A stretch of DNA of 64,000 bases, taken from Pictodentalium vernedei. Its lineage: Eukaryota > Mollusca > Scaphopoda > Dentaliida > Dentaliidae. The stretch's first letter is position 1, and the number at the start of each line of letters is the position of its first letter. Shown here in pieces: positions 12,031 through 24,392 of this stretch. The notes under the pieces are model-generated. The model saw nothing but the letters and a program-made list of their open reading frames with translations, had not been told where the DNA came from and made no database searches. Location: the NCBI GenBank assembly GCA_031216915.1, contig CM062290.1, positions 170,649,059-170,713,058 on the forward strand, given 5' to 3'. A program made the position numbers and the translations under genes.

Positions 12031-12603
12031 CTCCATCATCAAAGCATGCCTTCATCGAAAGTATGCCCTGATGATGTAGTTGGAATATTACATAGTAAGG
12101 ATTAATGTTCATAAACAAGAAATAGTGCGAGCATTACTGGTACTATACACTGCATAGAGCTAGCTCCTAGTAACAGCTCATCATCCACATTATTTGGAAA
12201 TTTTAAATTTGCTTTCAACAGTGGTGGTGACAAGTGAAACTGGAATTAGCATAGGTGGAGGCATGTGTGCAGATAATGTTTATGTTAACATGGTGGAAAT
12301 GACACACCGCCTTCATTTTCATCATTTTACATGTACAATTTCCATCTGAACTCGACGTTTTGTGATGATACAAAGCAAAATTCCTGCGAAAAAATATCGA
12401 AAGGAAACGAATCGGGCAGCCGATTTCGAATCTAACCGAATAAAAACTTAAGATTCGAAGTCAGGCCCTATTGTTAAAATAGAGCCCCCTTTGGGGGTTC
12501 GAAGTTTGATTCAAATTGAAATTATTCTGCTGGTTCGATTTGAATTGATTCGATTCCAACTGATTCGAAATCTTTAATAAAATGAGAAGATATAGATAGA
12601 ATA

Positions 12604-12755
12604 TCATTCGCGTTCGAATTGTCATTTTTTTTTACCACAGCAGCTCGATTTTCGCGATGGGATAACATTGAACGAGAAGCCGATGGCTTCGAGTTCAATA
12701 TTATCCCTCCTCCAAAATTGATCGAGCGCGAATGACAGTTCGAACGCGTATGCTG
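12604..12755. repeat. Long imperfect inverted repeat
   Basis: CGCGTTCGAATTGTCATT pairs with AATGACAGTTCGAACGCG; CAGCTCGATTTTCGCG and GGGATAACATTGAAC pair inward. The tip is AGCCGATGGCT. GATTCGA-type words recur around it. Confidence 0.75.
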
Positions 12756-12991
12756 TTCTGTATTTATTGCACGCCTACAGTTTGCTAAAAAATCATTAAA
12801 AACACAAATTACTGCCAAAAATAACCAAAACGTAAAAAAAAGAAATAGTCAAATAGTCCGCGCACGTGATCCGTATTGTTGAAGGACAATACAAAACAAA
12901 TTATTGTTCGCTTCGGTTTTTAAAGAAAAAGCGTGTATTTTATGAAAAAAGCATCGGCTTGCTATAAAAGCAAGAAACGGCGAGGGTGTGG

Positions 12992-13043
12992 TGTAATAAT
13001 TTAATCCCACAGCTCGATAGGTCTGTGTGATTAAATTATTACA
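12992..13043. repeat. Palindrome
   Basis: TGTAATAATTTAATCCCACA pairs with TGTGTGATTAAATTATTACA. Confidence 0.8.
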
Positions 13044-13435
13044 GAAACTTCTCATAAATACAAGATAGATCCGCTCATATTGCTGCCTATAACCATGACC
13101 ATAAATCCGCGGAGGTGGGGGGGGGGGGGGGACTAAGGGAATGTCACCCCTCCAGTATTTTCTCAGACAAGGAGCATGACTCAATTGCTCAGCATAACTG
13201 CAACTTACGTGTGGGACGCCAATTATTCTTTATCCCCGCCGATCATCTTTTTTTCCCAAGATTGCGTTGGGTAAATGCCACATACATGGGGATGCATCCC
13301 ATTACTGAGGCCCCTATTGGTTCATCTATGATTTCAGGTCACATGCAGGGGCTTGGGTAAATAGATCATATCAAAATTCGATCACTATGGGATCACCATG
13401 TTGACAAGTCCAAACTTGTCACAACACGGAGTTCT

Positions 13436-13483
13436 ATAATGTTAGGGTTGCTCGCCTTGTGGGGCGAGCAACCATACAAATTA
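13436..13483. repeat. Palindrome
   Basis: GGTTGCTCGCC pairs with GGCGAGCAACC, tip TTGTG; the outer arms are imperfect. Confidence 0.7.
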
Positions 13484-13611
13484 TGGAACGGGCCATGTTT
13501 GCTCTACATGTTGACATTTACACATAAACCAATTTCTTTCTCTCAAGTATTTCGAAAACTGTACGTCCTTAACCTTCAGTAATCTGATTTCCAGAATTGC
13601 ACACTATAATA

Positions 13612-13848
13612 TTTACTCTTTGAACTCTAGTGGTATCTTCCATGCCAGTTCAAAGGCAGCAATTTGAAGAGTCCATATTCATTACTTGGGTAGACCAATC
13701 AGTATTTTCAACGTGCAGCCTCGGGCTGCACGTTGAAAATACTGATTGGTCTACCCCACAATATTTACTGAACAGCCATCCTATATAATGACGTTATGAC
13801 GTATCATGTTCCTGGTCGGAAAAAGGTCGCTGGGGTTCAAAGAGTAAA
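13612..13848. mobile_element. TTAA hairpin MITE, family 3 (copy 1)
   Basis: CTCTTTGAACTCTAG to GGGTTCAAAGAG ends. Central hairpin GTAGACCAATCAGTATTTTC to its complement, with GTGCAGCC / GGCTGCAC at the tip. Confidence 0.85.
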
Positions 13849-14693
13849 TATTGTCAGTCCGGCAATTTCATCTAGCAGTGTGGCAAGAGTTTGTTATAAC
13901 ACCCCCCCCCCCCCCCACCCTCCAATATTCTGGACAAGTGACAGCCCTGTCTATAATAATTTGATTAACAATCCCATTCAAGAATTCGATTTGAAAGGGT
14001 TACCAAATTTACCACTATGGATATGAGCAGTTCATTTAACAATGGATTCTTAATGCCAGCCTTTATAAAATATTTCATCACCGTAAGTTCTGGCTTTCGT
14101 AGTAAAGTTTTATAAAACTTTCATTTTGTGATAACTAAGAAGAATTTTTAGTAGGTTAGAGAGTGGAAAGATGTGGGGGATATGCCCACCCCTATCCCGC
14201 CAGTCCCATCATACCTGGGGGTCTGTGATTTGCTAATTTATAGTAAATAAAAATTGCTTTTGTGCGCGGAACATGTGTCGAACATATTGGAAGTTTATAT
14301 TTCCTGACGAATTTCCGGGCGCCGTTTTTTTTTTATATTTGGCCGATTATGCATTCAGTGAATGAAGTAAGCATCATATTTGCCAAAGGCCAGAAAATAG
14401 AGTTTATAAATAATGTTCTTGATCACTCAATATTCATTTTTTTCATAACAAAAGAGGTATTGATGTTAACATTAGCGGGTTTTCTCTTCAGGTAATTGAT
14501 ATATATGCGCACATATGTATGGACAAATATATAATTACAGAACAAACATTTCCGCGCTTATCAAGAGGATTCTGAACGATCAATTTACATACACGACCGC
14601 CAGTCGTTTCCAATTACACGAATCGCTGCACAGTTGACAGAAATGTAGACTTCTGCAAAACATTCATTCACCAGTTTGTGAAATGGTCGCGGC

Positions 14694-14860
14694 ATGGCAG
14701 AACATTTTCGACTGGTTCTTGGATTTATTAGAAGGGACACAGGAAAGACAATTCATTCCAAACCTGATGGTCAACGATTTGGAAAGCCAACAACTGTAAA
14801 GTTTAATGCGAACACACTTTATGCTACAACGATAACAATTCGTCCGCCGCGGAGACTGAA
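14694..14860 (+). CDS. CNRIP1: CNRIP1 coding exon 1
   Basis: First coding exon of a cannabinoid receptor-interacting protein 1 homologue. The family is a small cytosolic protein that in vertebrates binds the C-terminal tail of the CB1 receptor and tunes its signalling. The ATG lies in a strong Kozak context (GCGGCATGG). The exon encodes residues 1-55 plus two bases of codon 56 and ends AA|GTAAGT, a consensus donor. Residues 25-30 read DGQRFG, the family signature, followed by a beta-strand-like stretch (TVKF, TTITIRPP). It was found by reading a short frame that ends a few bases after the donor, so it is too short to stand out as an ORF. The phase (2 bases over) fits exon 2 exactly and gives an AAG lysine across the junction. 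A 5' non-coding exon may exist: an AG follows a T-rich tract near 14540, but this is not proven. Identity comes from remembered family motifs; no search was run. Confidence 0.85.
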
Positions 14861-15142
14861 GTAAGTATTTGATAATTTAGTGTTTAATGAACTGTACTTG
14901 TATCGCATGATAATAGGCGAATTTCTCACTTACTAAACAATCATAATGATTTTCCAAATCAACCTAGTTGGATAGTTTATTATGTAGTCTCAAATGGACT
15001 CAGTGATCACAGAAAAGAATGTAAAGGTTGGTGACCGACAATAAGTTGTTGAAAAGTTGTAAAAGTGACAGTATTCGTGAATTTGAACTTTATATCACGT
15101 TGTAAAAGTCATATTCACGCAAATTGTCTCTTCCATACTTTA

Positions 15143-15389
15143 TAACAACCCTTTGAACCCGAGTCGTGTTTTTCCCCTGACAGGAACATGATATGGCATA
15201 ATTTCATTAAGTAGGATGGCTTCTATGTGAATGTGTGGGGCAGACCCATCAATATTTTCAACGTGCAGTCACCAGGCTGCACGTTGATAATATTATTTGA
15301 TCTCTCTATACCTAAATAATGAATACAGACTCTTCCAATTGTTGCCATTGAACTGACATGGGAGATACCACCAGGATTCAAAAGGTTAA
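15143..15389. mobile_element. TTAA hairpin MITE, family 3 (copy 2)
   Basis: ACCCTTTGAACCC to GGATTCAAAAGGTTAA, with the CAACGTGCAG...CTGCACGTTG hairpin. Its right TTAA is also the start of a family 1 MITE. Confidence 0.8.
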
Positions 15390-15637
15390 CCCATGCTCAA
15401 CATAACGTCAATAACCTATCAGATCTGTTCTAAAATAAATCGCCTTTCAATTTTTTAATTTTTTTACCATTTCTTTTGTCTCGAAGACACATCTTTGGAC
15501 CCTCATCGGAACGAGCTTGTTGAGCTCGTTCCAATGAGGGATTCATAAGTTATGTTTTTGGGTAAAAAGGAAGATGTTTAGTTATTCCTTGTTTTCGCGT
15601 GTGAAAGTATCGCCCTTTGTCGTGTTGGGCAAAGGTT
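15386..15637. mobile_element. TTAA hairpin MITE, family 1, sharing its TTAA with a neighbour
   Basis: Starts at the TTAA that ends the family-3 MITE at 15143-15389. The hairpin is CGGAACGAGCTTGTTGAGCT with its complement, and the right end GTTGGGCAAAGG is decayed. Confidence 0.75.
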
Positions 15638-15849
15638 TTTTTTTATTTATTTAATCTTATTTGTTTTACAAGGATTGGCGAACAAGTTATACAACTTATA
15701 TTAACGCCTCTCCTTGGCCCAATGGCGTAGGTGTGTGGGATGACCTCCATAGCGGCTACTTCTACTAAGTGGAAAGCACTTGTCCTCCTATCCCTTTTTG
15801 CTCAATAGTTATGGCAAATAAAATATGTTTAAAGTATAGCGGCTACTTC

Positions 15850-16095
15850 CTGGCCTAGCTCTTTTCGAATACTACGAAGGGATCTTTACCCTGCACGGAG
15901 TGTATCTCTCTCCGCACAGAGGACAGCCATTTTACGTCCCCACCCGATAGGACGGTACGCTGTGACAGCATCAACCCCACAATTGATGCTGACAGAGAGT
16001 GTTCGGACACCTCGAGAACTTTCCCCGACCGGGGATCGATCCCGGGACCTCTGGCATGAGAGACCAGCGCACTTATCCACTCGGCCACCAAAAGG
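15850..16095 (-). mobile_element. Second tRNA-derived SINE family
   Basis: Reading the minus strand from 16095: GGTGGCCGAGTGGATAAG (A box) and GGGATCGATCCC (B box) form a Leu/Ser-like tRNA head, followed by an unrelated body (GTGTCCGAACACTCTCTGTC and on). AGCGGCTACTTC appears at both about 15750 and about 15839, so the 3' part may be duplicated. Confidence 0.7.
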
Positions 16096-16264
16096 TTTAC
16101 ACCAGAAAGAGCCATTTGGGTCATACGTTATTGTGAAAGATAGGCCTTTTGATGTGCACTTACAAATGATGAGTGTATCAACTAAATAATACTTTTTTTC
16201 TTAAGTTTGTGACGCGTCATTGCCCCTTCAATAAAAATGGGGGCATATGTCATTATTAGACAAA

Positions 16265-16505
16265 CAAGATTCACTGGAAACATAACGGGAAAATGGGATG
16301 AAAAAATTAAGGATATGTGATTATTGGGTGATACAAAGGAGAGAGTTAGTATGCTGATCCGTGAAATTGGGAATAACGAGGTACGGGATACCAGAGTTCG
16401 TTTCTGGGTGTTGGTCGGAGATAAGAGGGCGGGTGTGTGTGTGTCATTTGGGAGCACAGCGGTTATCAGGGCCTTCTCATATTTGAGAATCGCGACAAAT
16501 CAGCT
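16265..16505. repeat. Dispersed repeat R5, copy 1
   Basis: AAGGATATGTGATTATTGGG, GTTAGTATGC, TTTGGGAGCAC and CCTTCTCATA match 58998-59232 inverted. Confidence 0.75.
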
Positions 16506-16759
16506 CTGCCCTAAGAGGACGCCACATATTTCGTTTCGATTGGGAATGAGCACGGCCGTATTCGGAGCAAATGTGATAGTATAATGCTACAGCAGTCAAA
16601 CAACAAATCGACATATTAAGCAGGATATAAGTGGTATATTTGAGTTTTGTGGGTATCCAATACCTAAGTAACTTTATAGTAAAATGAAAAAAAAAGTTTT
16701 CTGTAGACTATCTGTAGACCGCTCCCCCTACATTATATTTTACTCCATGAATTCTTCTT

Positions 16760-17001
16760 TTTACCCTTTACCTAACATGAAAAGCAGTCGACACTTACAA
16801 AAAAAAATTCTTGAATAACTAATTTTTTTCATTTTTGTCTCAAAAACATAGGCTATGACCCCTCATTGGAACGAGCTCGTTCCAATGAGGGGTCATAACC
16901 TGTGCTTTTGAGACAAAAAATGAAAAAATAATGAAAACTAATTGGAGATTGTTGAGAATAGCGCTGACCGGTTTTTCCCGTTATGTTGGGTAAAGGGTTA
17001 G
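16760..17001. mobile_element. TTAA hairpin MITE, family 1
   Basis: Reverse orientation (GACACTT arm first). The hairpin CATTGGAACGAGCTC / GAGCTCGTTCCAATG has no loop. It ends TTGGGTAAAGGGTTAG. Confidence 0.85.
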
Positions 17002-17080
17002 ACAAATTGTCTAAGTCCAATAATCTCTTTAGTGAATACCTCTGTGTGTGTGTGAGGGAGGGGGGGGGGGGGTCAGATGT

Positions 17081-17743
17081 TAGGGCTGCAACGATTAATC
17101 GTGAAACGAATGTATCGCGATTCATTCTCTGATGATATGTATCACGATTTGCTTGAACTGTATCACGATACACGTAGATCCAAAATTTCATTAATATTTT
17201 TGTTAATGACACTTCAAAAATGGCCTCATTGTTGACTATTCACATCCATTATATGCAGTTTTCCAATGAGATCGGGATTGCAGAAGTCTGAATTTATATT
17301 GCTTGCATGTATTTGTTAGCACTGAATAGCACAAACCATTAACCTCGTTCTTCAACCTTTATATACTATGATCCAACAAATCACAAATTCCAAGGAAACA
17401 GAAGAGGGTGTCATAATGTTTTGTTATCAAGAAGTTTGAGAAAGCTAATTTCATTGAAATGAAGCTGCTTGATCCCAAACTGTATGATGATTTGTTATTT
17501 AGCCATTGCGTGGGTGGATATTAGACTTATCCCCTCTACTCACCAGCCCAGTAGAAATGTGAGGACTCAAGAAGCAAATCTGCAGTTTTGGACCACCGGG
17601 CGACCCGGTGGTCCATAACTGCAGATTTGCTTCTTGTGTCCTCACTTTTTGATGATTGACAAGTGTATCGTGATACATTTAAATCGTAGGGATGGCATCA
17701 TGATATGCATCGCATCATGAGAAAACACATCGTTGCAGCCCTA
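17081..17743. mobile_element. hAT-like MITE, second type, with internal palindrome
   Basis: TAGGGCTGCAACGATTAATC to ATCGTTGCAGCCCTA. Repeated ATCACGAT / ATCGTGAT motifs sit in the arms. The flanking 8-mers match only at 5 of 8. An 87-bp palindrome is embedded at 17559-17645. Confidence 0.8.
17559..17645. repeat. 87-bp palindrome inside a hAT-like MITE
   Basis: GTGAGGACTCAAGAAGCAAA pairs with TTTGCTTCTTGTGTCCTCAC; tip GGACCACCGGG / CCCGGTGGTCC. Confidence 0.85.
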
Positions 17744-17749
17744 GTACAT

Positions 17750-20620
17750 GTACGTCTGTTCGTGTGCATGTGTGAGTGTGTGTAAATACGTGTCCTTCTC
17801 AAGTTTCAAAGGTACTCTGTCCAGTATAATATGTCTTCACCCCCCGTGCCAATGTGTCCAGACAATGCTAAACAAGCGTCACGAGAAAATCTTAAATTAA
17901 CTAAAAGATTTTTAACATTTCCAAACCGACAGAGTATTGGAGTGAAGATGTATTTGTGTTTCTACTAGTCCGCACATTAAGCGTGATTATAATATTTTAT
18001 ATAACCATGGCCGTGGGTTTTCATTTAGCCTAATGACAAATACGTAAGGATGCTCTTTCCCGAATTTAATTGTGTATCGACTATATCAAGCAATTATCCC
18101 ACCGGTTGCCATCCGTGTACCATTACTGAATCAGGCTTGAAAACTCCGAAGTTTTCTTTGGCTAGCATCGACGAGGTACGAACCTCACTCTACGGCATCC
18201 GTCGTCTAGCTCTGAACCAACTGCTACCATATCGACTGAAACAAGGCACAACCCAAGAAAAATTGGTGTTAACTGATCCAGTTCACATTCTAATCCCGCC
18301 CCAAGTCAGACACGCTATAACTGACAATTACTGAATGTTATGGTTGTTTGAAGTAATTATTATTTACAGTTCTTGTTTTATACATATTTATTTACATTTA
18401 AATACACTAATTAATGTTTTCTAGCATGCTGATTAAATAAATCATAGCAGTTGCCACTAATTGATCATATACCGTTAGCCGTATTACACGTGAGAAGCCA
18501 GAAGTTAGATGCATAAAAAGACACGCCCTAAATCTACAGTTTATTTGTGTTTCTGTAGTTGACATTGAGGAGAGGTAGGTAGTGTGGTCTCTGCACATAT
18601 TAAGAAAGGCAGTGATCGCTGTCCTGTTCAAAAATGAATCGGTGGCATCACAATACAACACTCAGCTCAATACAACGAGTACAACGCTCAAAAAGTGTGT
18701 GATCTAAATGACTACCAGTTAGCCATTGACCCCAAACAGATCCCGTTTTAGGCCTCTATGATTGGTTTGGTTGTTTTATACAACCCACCATACATTATTG
18801 GCATTTATATTAAGCCCATATTTTGTAAATGTTGGAACACGATGCAGGCGATAAATATTTGGAATGTTTTTTTTTGCAACGTCACATACAAGCAGACTGC
18901 TAATAATGCAGTAGTTTAAATGTGTATCTCTAATATTCTTCTGCATTCCTGACAAAACCCACTATAAAGTGTTATTCTGTGTTGAAGAGCTCGAATGTTT
19001 AAGACAGAAAACAATAACGAAAGATATGCAAACGCCTACGTCATGATCGTTTTGGAATGCCCGCCTACTGGTATGGGGAGCCGGTTGGGGAGTGGATGTG
19101 AATTAATGAACAGTTCGTGGGTGGCCTCGTTGTGCATAGCATTTTGACGAAAAAGACCAATGTGGATTTGATTCTTCGGACCAGAAACCCAGTTGTTTTG
19201 GGGCTTGCGAACGCTCCATCCTCTGTTGCACCTCTGATTTTGCAATAAGAAGCGCGTCACCAAAACAAAGCCTTGATAAACTAACAATACTAAAATCTCG
19301 CGCAATACATCTAAACGAAGCTCGTGGACTTTTAAAGAATTTCAATCGCAACACAGTCAGTGGTTCCAACAACTTAGCAGTGATTTATAGCAAAGTCTTG
19401 ACTGGAAACTCCTACCGGTACTGAGGTAACTTTACTATTGTTCATAGGACCCCATGTAGATTGTATACCGAAGAATCTGTTCTGTGACCACAACATTTGT
19501 TCAAGTCAAAAATAGACCTTTAAATGTGAACACTCCCCAGGGGGTGGTATCAAGAACGCCCTTGGCGGATGGTTTTCCCATCAAGGAAATGACTGTTAAA
19601 TTATAGGGGTGGAGGGGGGGGGGGGTGTAAACGTTAGTCACCCTCCTGTGATCTTCAACACAACACAACATATCTGGCTCAGTGTTTCAGCGTTTGCTAC
19701 AATTTAATCAGTGTCCCGATGTCTGGTCATTTTCTAGAATGCCGTTGCCTCTTAAAACACTATTGCAATCAACTGATTATTCCTGCACAAAAACGATATA
19801 TCATTTTCATCAAATACCCTGCTTCTTCACCACATTGAAGCCTACCTCTACGACTTTACAGTATAATTCATTTAATACTTCGTTAATATAACAATTACAT
19901 GATTTTTGAAGGCATAGAAGATTGTTAACGGCGTAACAGAAATTATCAGCAGGCCGACAGTTTATAACCGGCCTGGGACGGTTGATAATCATTCTGGCGG
20001 GGCGTTAATAAACCGCAATGTCCGACAAAGCCATGCCATTACTATTATTAACCAGTGCTAATAGTAAAGCGCAATAAATAATTGAAAGTGGACTGAATTT
20101 GATTGGTACAGAGGAGGACACAGCGTTATTTTTAATTTAATTATCTTAAATATTAATACCAATTGTTAGTTCGGATGTCAGAACCCAGTGGCTGTCACTG
20201 TCACAGAGGGTCACCCACTACGTTCCGACAGCTGAATTACAACTAACGTCTGATTTGTTGTCAAACAGAAGTCGAACGATCACGTGGCTATCACGTGTTT
20301 GGTTTACAGAGACTTTAGAAAACTTACAAGTGGTCAAACATTGCTTGGAGCATGTAGTTTAGGAGACCGTTATGACTATCGTCATCACCGTGTATAATCC
20401 CTCCGCGACACGAGGAAAACACTCCGAAATGAAACTTGAATGGGAGGAATAACCGATCAAACGGATCTCAACCAAGTGATGCATTGGGGCGTTATTGAGA
20501 TGCTAACTCTTTATCAGCCCACACGTCACTCGATCTGTCGAACTTTACGCAATTTTAAAGTTCGAGTAAAACTCTGTTAATGTACTAGACACGCCCTTCA
20601 AAGAAGTAATAATGCATATT
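17750..20620. other. No recognised gene or repeat
   Basis: A 94-codon plus-strand ORF (18050-18334) and two overlapping minus-strand ORFs (19036-19372) have plausible composition but no recognised family and no clear splice sites. Poly-G at about 19614-19624. Confidence 0.4.
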
Positions 20621-20639
20621 TACATACCATATTTCGAGG

Positions 20640-20782
20640 ATATGGAATGAGTGTTTTTCTCATATAATATTTATGAAACGAGTCTAAGAATTTTCCGTTT
20701 TGGCGAGCCTCTGGCGAGCCCAAACGGAAAATTCGGACGAGTGTCGTAAATATTATATGAGAAAAACACCACTTTCATATTC
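20640..20782. repeat. Long inverted repeat
   Basis: GTGTTTTTCTCATATAATAT pairs with ATATTATATGAGAAAAACAC. The inner stem ATTTTCCGTTTTGG / CCAAACGGAAAATT has a mismatched collar between. Confidence 0.8.
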
Positions 20783-20833
20783 TATTTATCATATGACACA
20801 CACACGCACAAATTAGCCCCTTAGTTTGACTTT

Positions 20834-20985
20834 TTAACCCATCACCTTACTTGAGTTGCAGACGGTACTTGGAAAAACATCCTCGTCGAGCTCGTTCAAA
20901 TGAGGGGTCATAACCTATGTTTTGGAAGCAAAAAGTGAAAATATAAAAAAAATGAATGGCGTTTTTCTTGTAGGTAAAAGATTAA
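20834..20985. mobile_element. Partial family 1 MITE with half its hairpin
   Basis: TIR-like TTAACCCATCACCTTAC at the left and GTAGGTAAAAGATTAA at the right. One arm, TCGTCGAGCTCGTTC followed by GGGGTCATAACCTATG, remains; the matching left arm is deleted. Confidence 0.7.
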
Positions 20986-21810
20986 TACAATATCACCCAC
21001 CCTAAATAGGACAGATATCGTAAATTCTCCCAACTGAAATTATGTAAATGTAACCCAGTTGTATTTTGTTTAGCCAATCAAATTGTCCAGTTTTGAAATT
21101 GACCAATGAAATTGACGGAAGGCTTTATTTATCACTGATTAATATGAAAACAAAATATCAAATGTTTTAAAGTCAACAAAACGGACGAGTCATATGATAA
21201 ATCACATTTTCAGGTCTGAGAAGGAAGATGTGTAAATAAATTACGTAATGCAGCCATATGATTGGGTTTTAAAATCCTAACCTGCCTTACACTTTGTGGA
21301 GTGTTAATCTTGTGGCTTTCATTCGATGGAACATTTCTGAAGTATTTTACAGCAAATACATCAGTGACCTCATAACACCGTAAAATGGTTTCAAAATGAA
21401 TATATATATATATTCAAGCACCACTTTTCTTTGGAAAAATTATCCACCAAAAAGATTTCTCTCTCATTAGCCCCAAGTGAAACTGATGTGGTCGTTCCCT
21501 ACACGGAAAGGTGGAAATGTTTTGATTAAATGTTGTCATTGCAAGCGATTTGAATCTTGAAGCACCTAATCTGTGACATCACAATTCGCTACCCAGCATG
21601 ACAACAAACTCGAGGCTGTTGTCAATGACTATACCGCTTTGTCTGTGTTTTCTCTTCTCGTCTTGGCCAGTCCTTCCATTTTGAAAATGGGAGGCGCGCG
21701 GTATTCTGCTCGCTAACATTTTAAGTGAAGCGCGCTAATGTTGTGTCCGGGAATAATTCACATTTTCGGGCATGCCTTGTATCATTTGGCCTATTTCCCA
21801 CGAATAGATT

Positions 21811-22050
21811 TTAACCCTTTACAGAAAACACATAATATCAAAATTTTTATGTTAATTTTTTTCACCCAATTCTTAAAAAATTCAACAAAACCATATTATG
21901 TGACCCTTTCATTGGAACGAACTCGACGAGCTCATTCCAACGAATTTGTCACATTACATGATTTTGATGAATTTTTTTTAAAAAGAACACTCTATTGCAC
22001 AATTTGGATATGACGCGATGGATGGCGCCAATTCGTTAAGTACGGGTAAA
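21811..22050. mobile_element. TTAA hairpin MITE, family 1b
   Basis: Family 1b has the same TIR and GAGCTC hairpin but different arms (CATATTATGTGACC / GTCACATTACATG). The right end is decayed. Confidence 0.65.
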
Positions 22051-22254
22051 TCGCTCGTTAGGTGGAATCGAGACGCGCTGTTGTCTCTTCGCAAAAGATA
22101 AAAATTGCAGGTGAGATGGCGCGTAAGAGCGACAGCTCGCCTCAAAATCGAAAGACTGCTTGGCAGCCTATGTAGATAGCTACAGCCTGAGATGAAATCA
22201 TTGTAAAACGGCTAGGCTCTCAAGTAATATGTCACTGAAATGTGGGCGATCGTT

Positions 22255-22510
22255 TGATCGACCCTTATTTGTTTATTGTTTCAGGTTTTTCTTTTGGTGG
22301 GGGTAACGTTTTCCACAGCCAGGGTCATATCGTGTCGGACAGTGTTATGACTGAAGGAAGCTACAGTGCCCGGAGAGAACCACCTAATAGCAGCGAGCAA
22401 CCATTGGACTCTCCAAATTACTAATTCGGCACAAGCAGAGTTACTAGCGGTTGATGGCATGCGCACCATCGACGTATAGTACGCATTAATACGCAGCGCC
22501 ATCCTGTAGC
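22255..22510 (-). mobile_element. Diverged SINE copy
   Basis: Recognisable by GGTCATATCGTGTCGGACAG, CCCGGAGAGAACCACC and GCACCATCGACGTA in family order; the head is not recognisable. It shares the GGTCATATCGTGTCGG variant with the 5S-headed copy at 50.7 kb. Confidence 0.75.
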
Positions 22511-22716
22511 TATTTTCCCACCACTTGAGGGTTAAGGACGTATAATTGTGCTGAACACTTTCGTTTTTATGTTATGTTTTACTAGTATAATAATAATTAA
22601 TATGCCAAGTAAGTTCGATCATTGAGTTGTATTGATGCAGTCATGCCCTAACAAAAAGGGACGTTTTTCGAGGACAATTGAATCAATGAATAATTAGACC
22701 TATTATCATTCATATG

Positions 22717-23006
22717 TACAGTTAAAACTAGAAGTCCTGTCACGAACTGTTCGCTTATCAAAGCTTATTTGAGCGTAGGAATTGCGCGCAATTGCCATAT
22801 CGAATGGCATCCAAAGCACGGCAGGTTCTCCTGGTTACTCCTAGGGAACACAGGCAATGTTTCTGCCATTGGCTGAAACATTACTTGTGCAAAGGCCATA
22901 TGTACAGAATTTGATAACCTTACTAAGGTCCTAATGCGTAGATTAACGCGCAAATCGATGTGCTCTTTGCGCACATTTCATGACAGGACTTCTAGTTTTA
23001 ACTGTA
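22717..23006. mobile_element. Tc1/mariner-like MITE
   Basis: A perfect 26-bp terminal inverted repeat: TACAGTTAAAACTAGAAGTC at 22717 onward and its complement ending 23006. TA at each end followed by CAGT is the Tc1-type pattern. It has no transposase. Confidence 0.82.
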
Positions 23007-23405
23007 CTGATCATTATGTGTACAATCCATACCAACGACTGCGTCCTTCACGAAATGTCGTTCCTTGGTGGAAAATACAAAAATAATACGAACAGAAAAT
23101 GCAGATGGCACCTTCGGGAACGGGGGTGACGATCATAAACGATCATAAACCGTCTCATCGGGGAAGACAGCCCTTTGTAAATAAACACGCATTTCAACCT
23201 TTTTTTTAAATATAATTTTAATTCTTGTTACTAATACTAATTCAATTTTACAGATCGAAAGCTACTATTAAATGAAATTATGGCAACAATTTTTAGTGCA
23301 GTGACCAAATGATTTGTTACGCAGCACAAAGCGACGAATGAGCACGGTAACTGAAAATAACACATGTGATAACACGTCTAGGGTGAGAAGAGTTCGGGTT
23401 TCAAA

Positions 23406-23429
23406 GTATGAAAGAGAGAATGAGAGAGA

Positions 23430-23469
<40 letters not shown>

Positions 23470-23484
23470 AAGAAAGAAAGAAAA

Positions 23485-23543
<59 letters not shown>

Positions 23544-23606
23544 GAAGGAAGGAAGAAAGAAAGAAGGGAGAGAGAGCGAGAAAGAGAGAAAGAAAGAAAG
23601 AAAGAG
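23406..23606. repeat. GA / GAAA microsatellite
   Basis: (GA)n passes into (GAAA)n and GGAA units. It gives long artificial open frames on both strands (Lys/Glu/Arg-rich one way, Leu/Ser/Phe-rich the other), which are not genes. Confidence 0.98.
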
Positions 23607-24392
23607 CCTTCCACCGAGATTATTTACATACAAGAATGAGGTATCTGTCCAAGTCCATTGCAACAAACTCTTTAGTGACTCTACTTAGTGCATGTTGTCG
23701 TTCTTGTAAGTTTTCCCGTGAACTGGGTTTGACCAAGACGTATTTTTTTTTAGTGTGGCAGTTTTTCCTCCATCTTTGGGGCATGTTGGTAAGATGTTTC
23801 CATCAATCGTTTATTCTCTGTCGGAAGCATTGGTATCCTCTGATTTATGTTTGCCTGGGCATCCTCTCGTTGGTAATGTCGCTGTTATTCTTGTTCCGTT
23901 GATTCTAAGTGATTTACTCGCGGATCGTAGTTTCCTCTTTGACCAATTTGTGTCCAAGGCTTTCCGAGTGGCTGAGTGTTTTCTCTTGTTGAGGGGGTCA
24001 TTTGGATCGTTTTGTGAATGGATCTTCTCAAATGGTCTCTCCTTTTATACAACTTACCTCCCCGAAAAGCATTGGTTTGTGGCTAGATAATCTATGACAC
24101 AGCAAACTTTTCCGTTGAAGGAATGATGGCACTCATTGCATGTGTAGTATATCCATTGCTGGTGAGAAGCGAAATGATTAGATTCGAATGTTTCACCCTT
24201 TTTACACCCACCCGAGTTTATGCCAAATCGCGGAATTCAATTGAACGGAATAGGCTAGGAATCCCACTTACGGAATCCCTTCTATCGTCTGGCTACGGCT
24301 ATATAATCCCTTTCTATGATGCATCTGTGTTTATAGATCCCTTTTTCCAAGATCAGTCCAAAATCGTACGACGCAACTTCTCCCATTACTCT

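Noticed and set aside
18050-18334. 94-codon ORF
   Set aside because: No splice signals, no family likeness, no conserved copy in the window.
23268-23902. Long ORFs on both strands rich in Lys/Glu/Arg or Leu/Ser/Phe
   Set aside because: They are translations of the GA/GAAA microsatellite.
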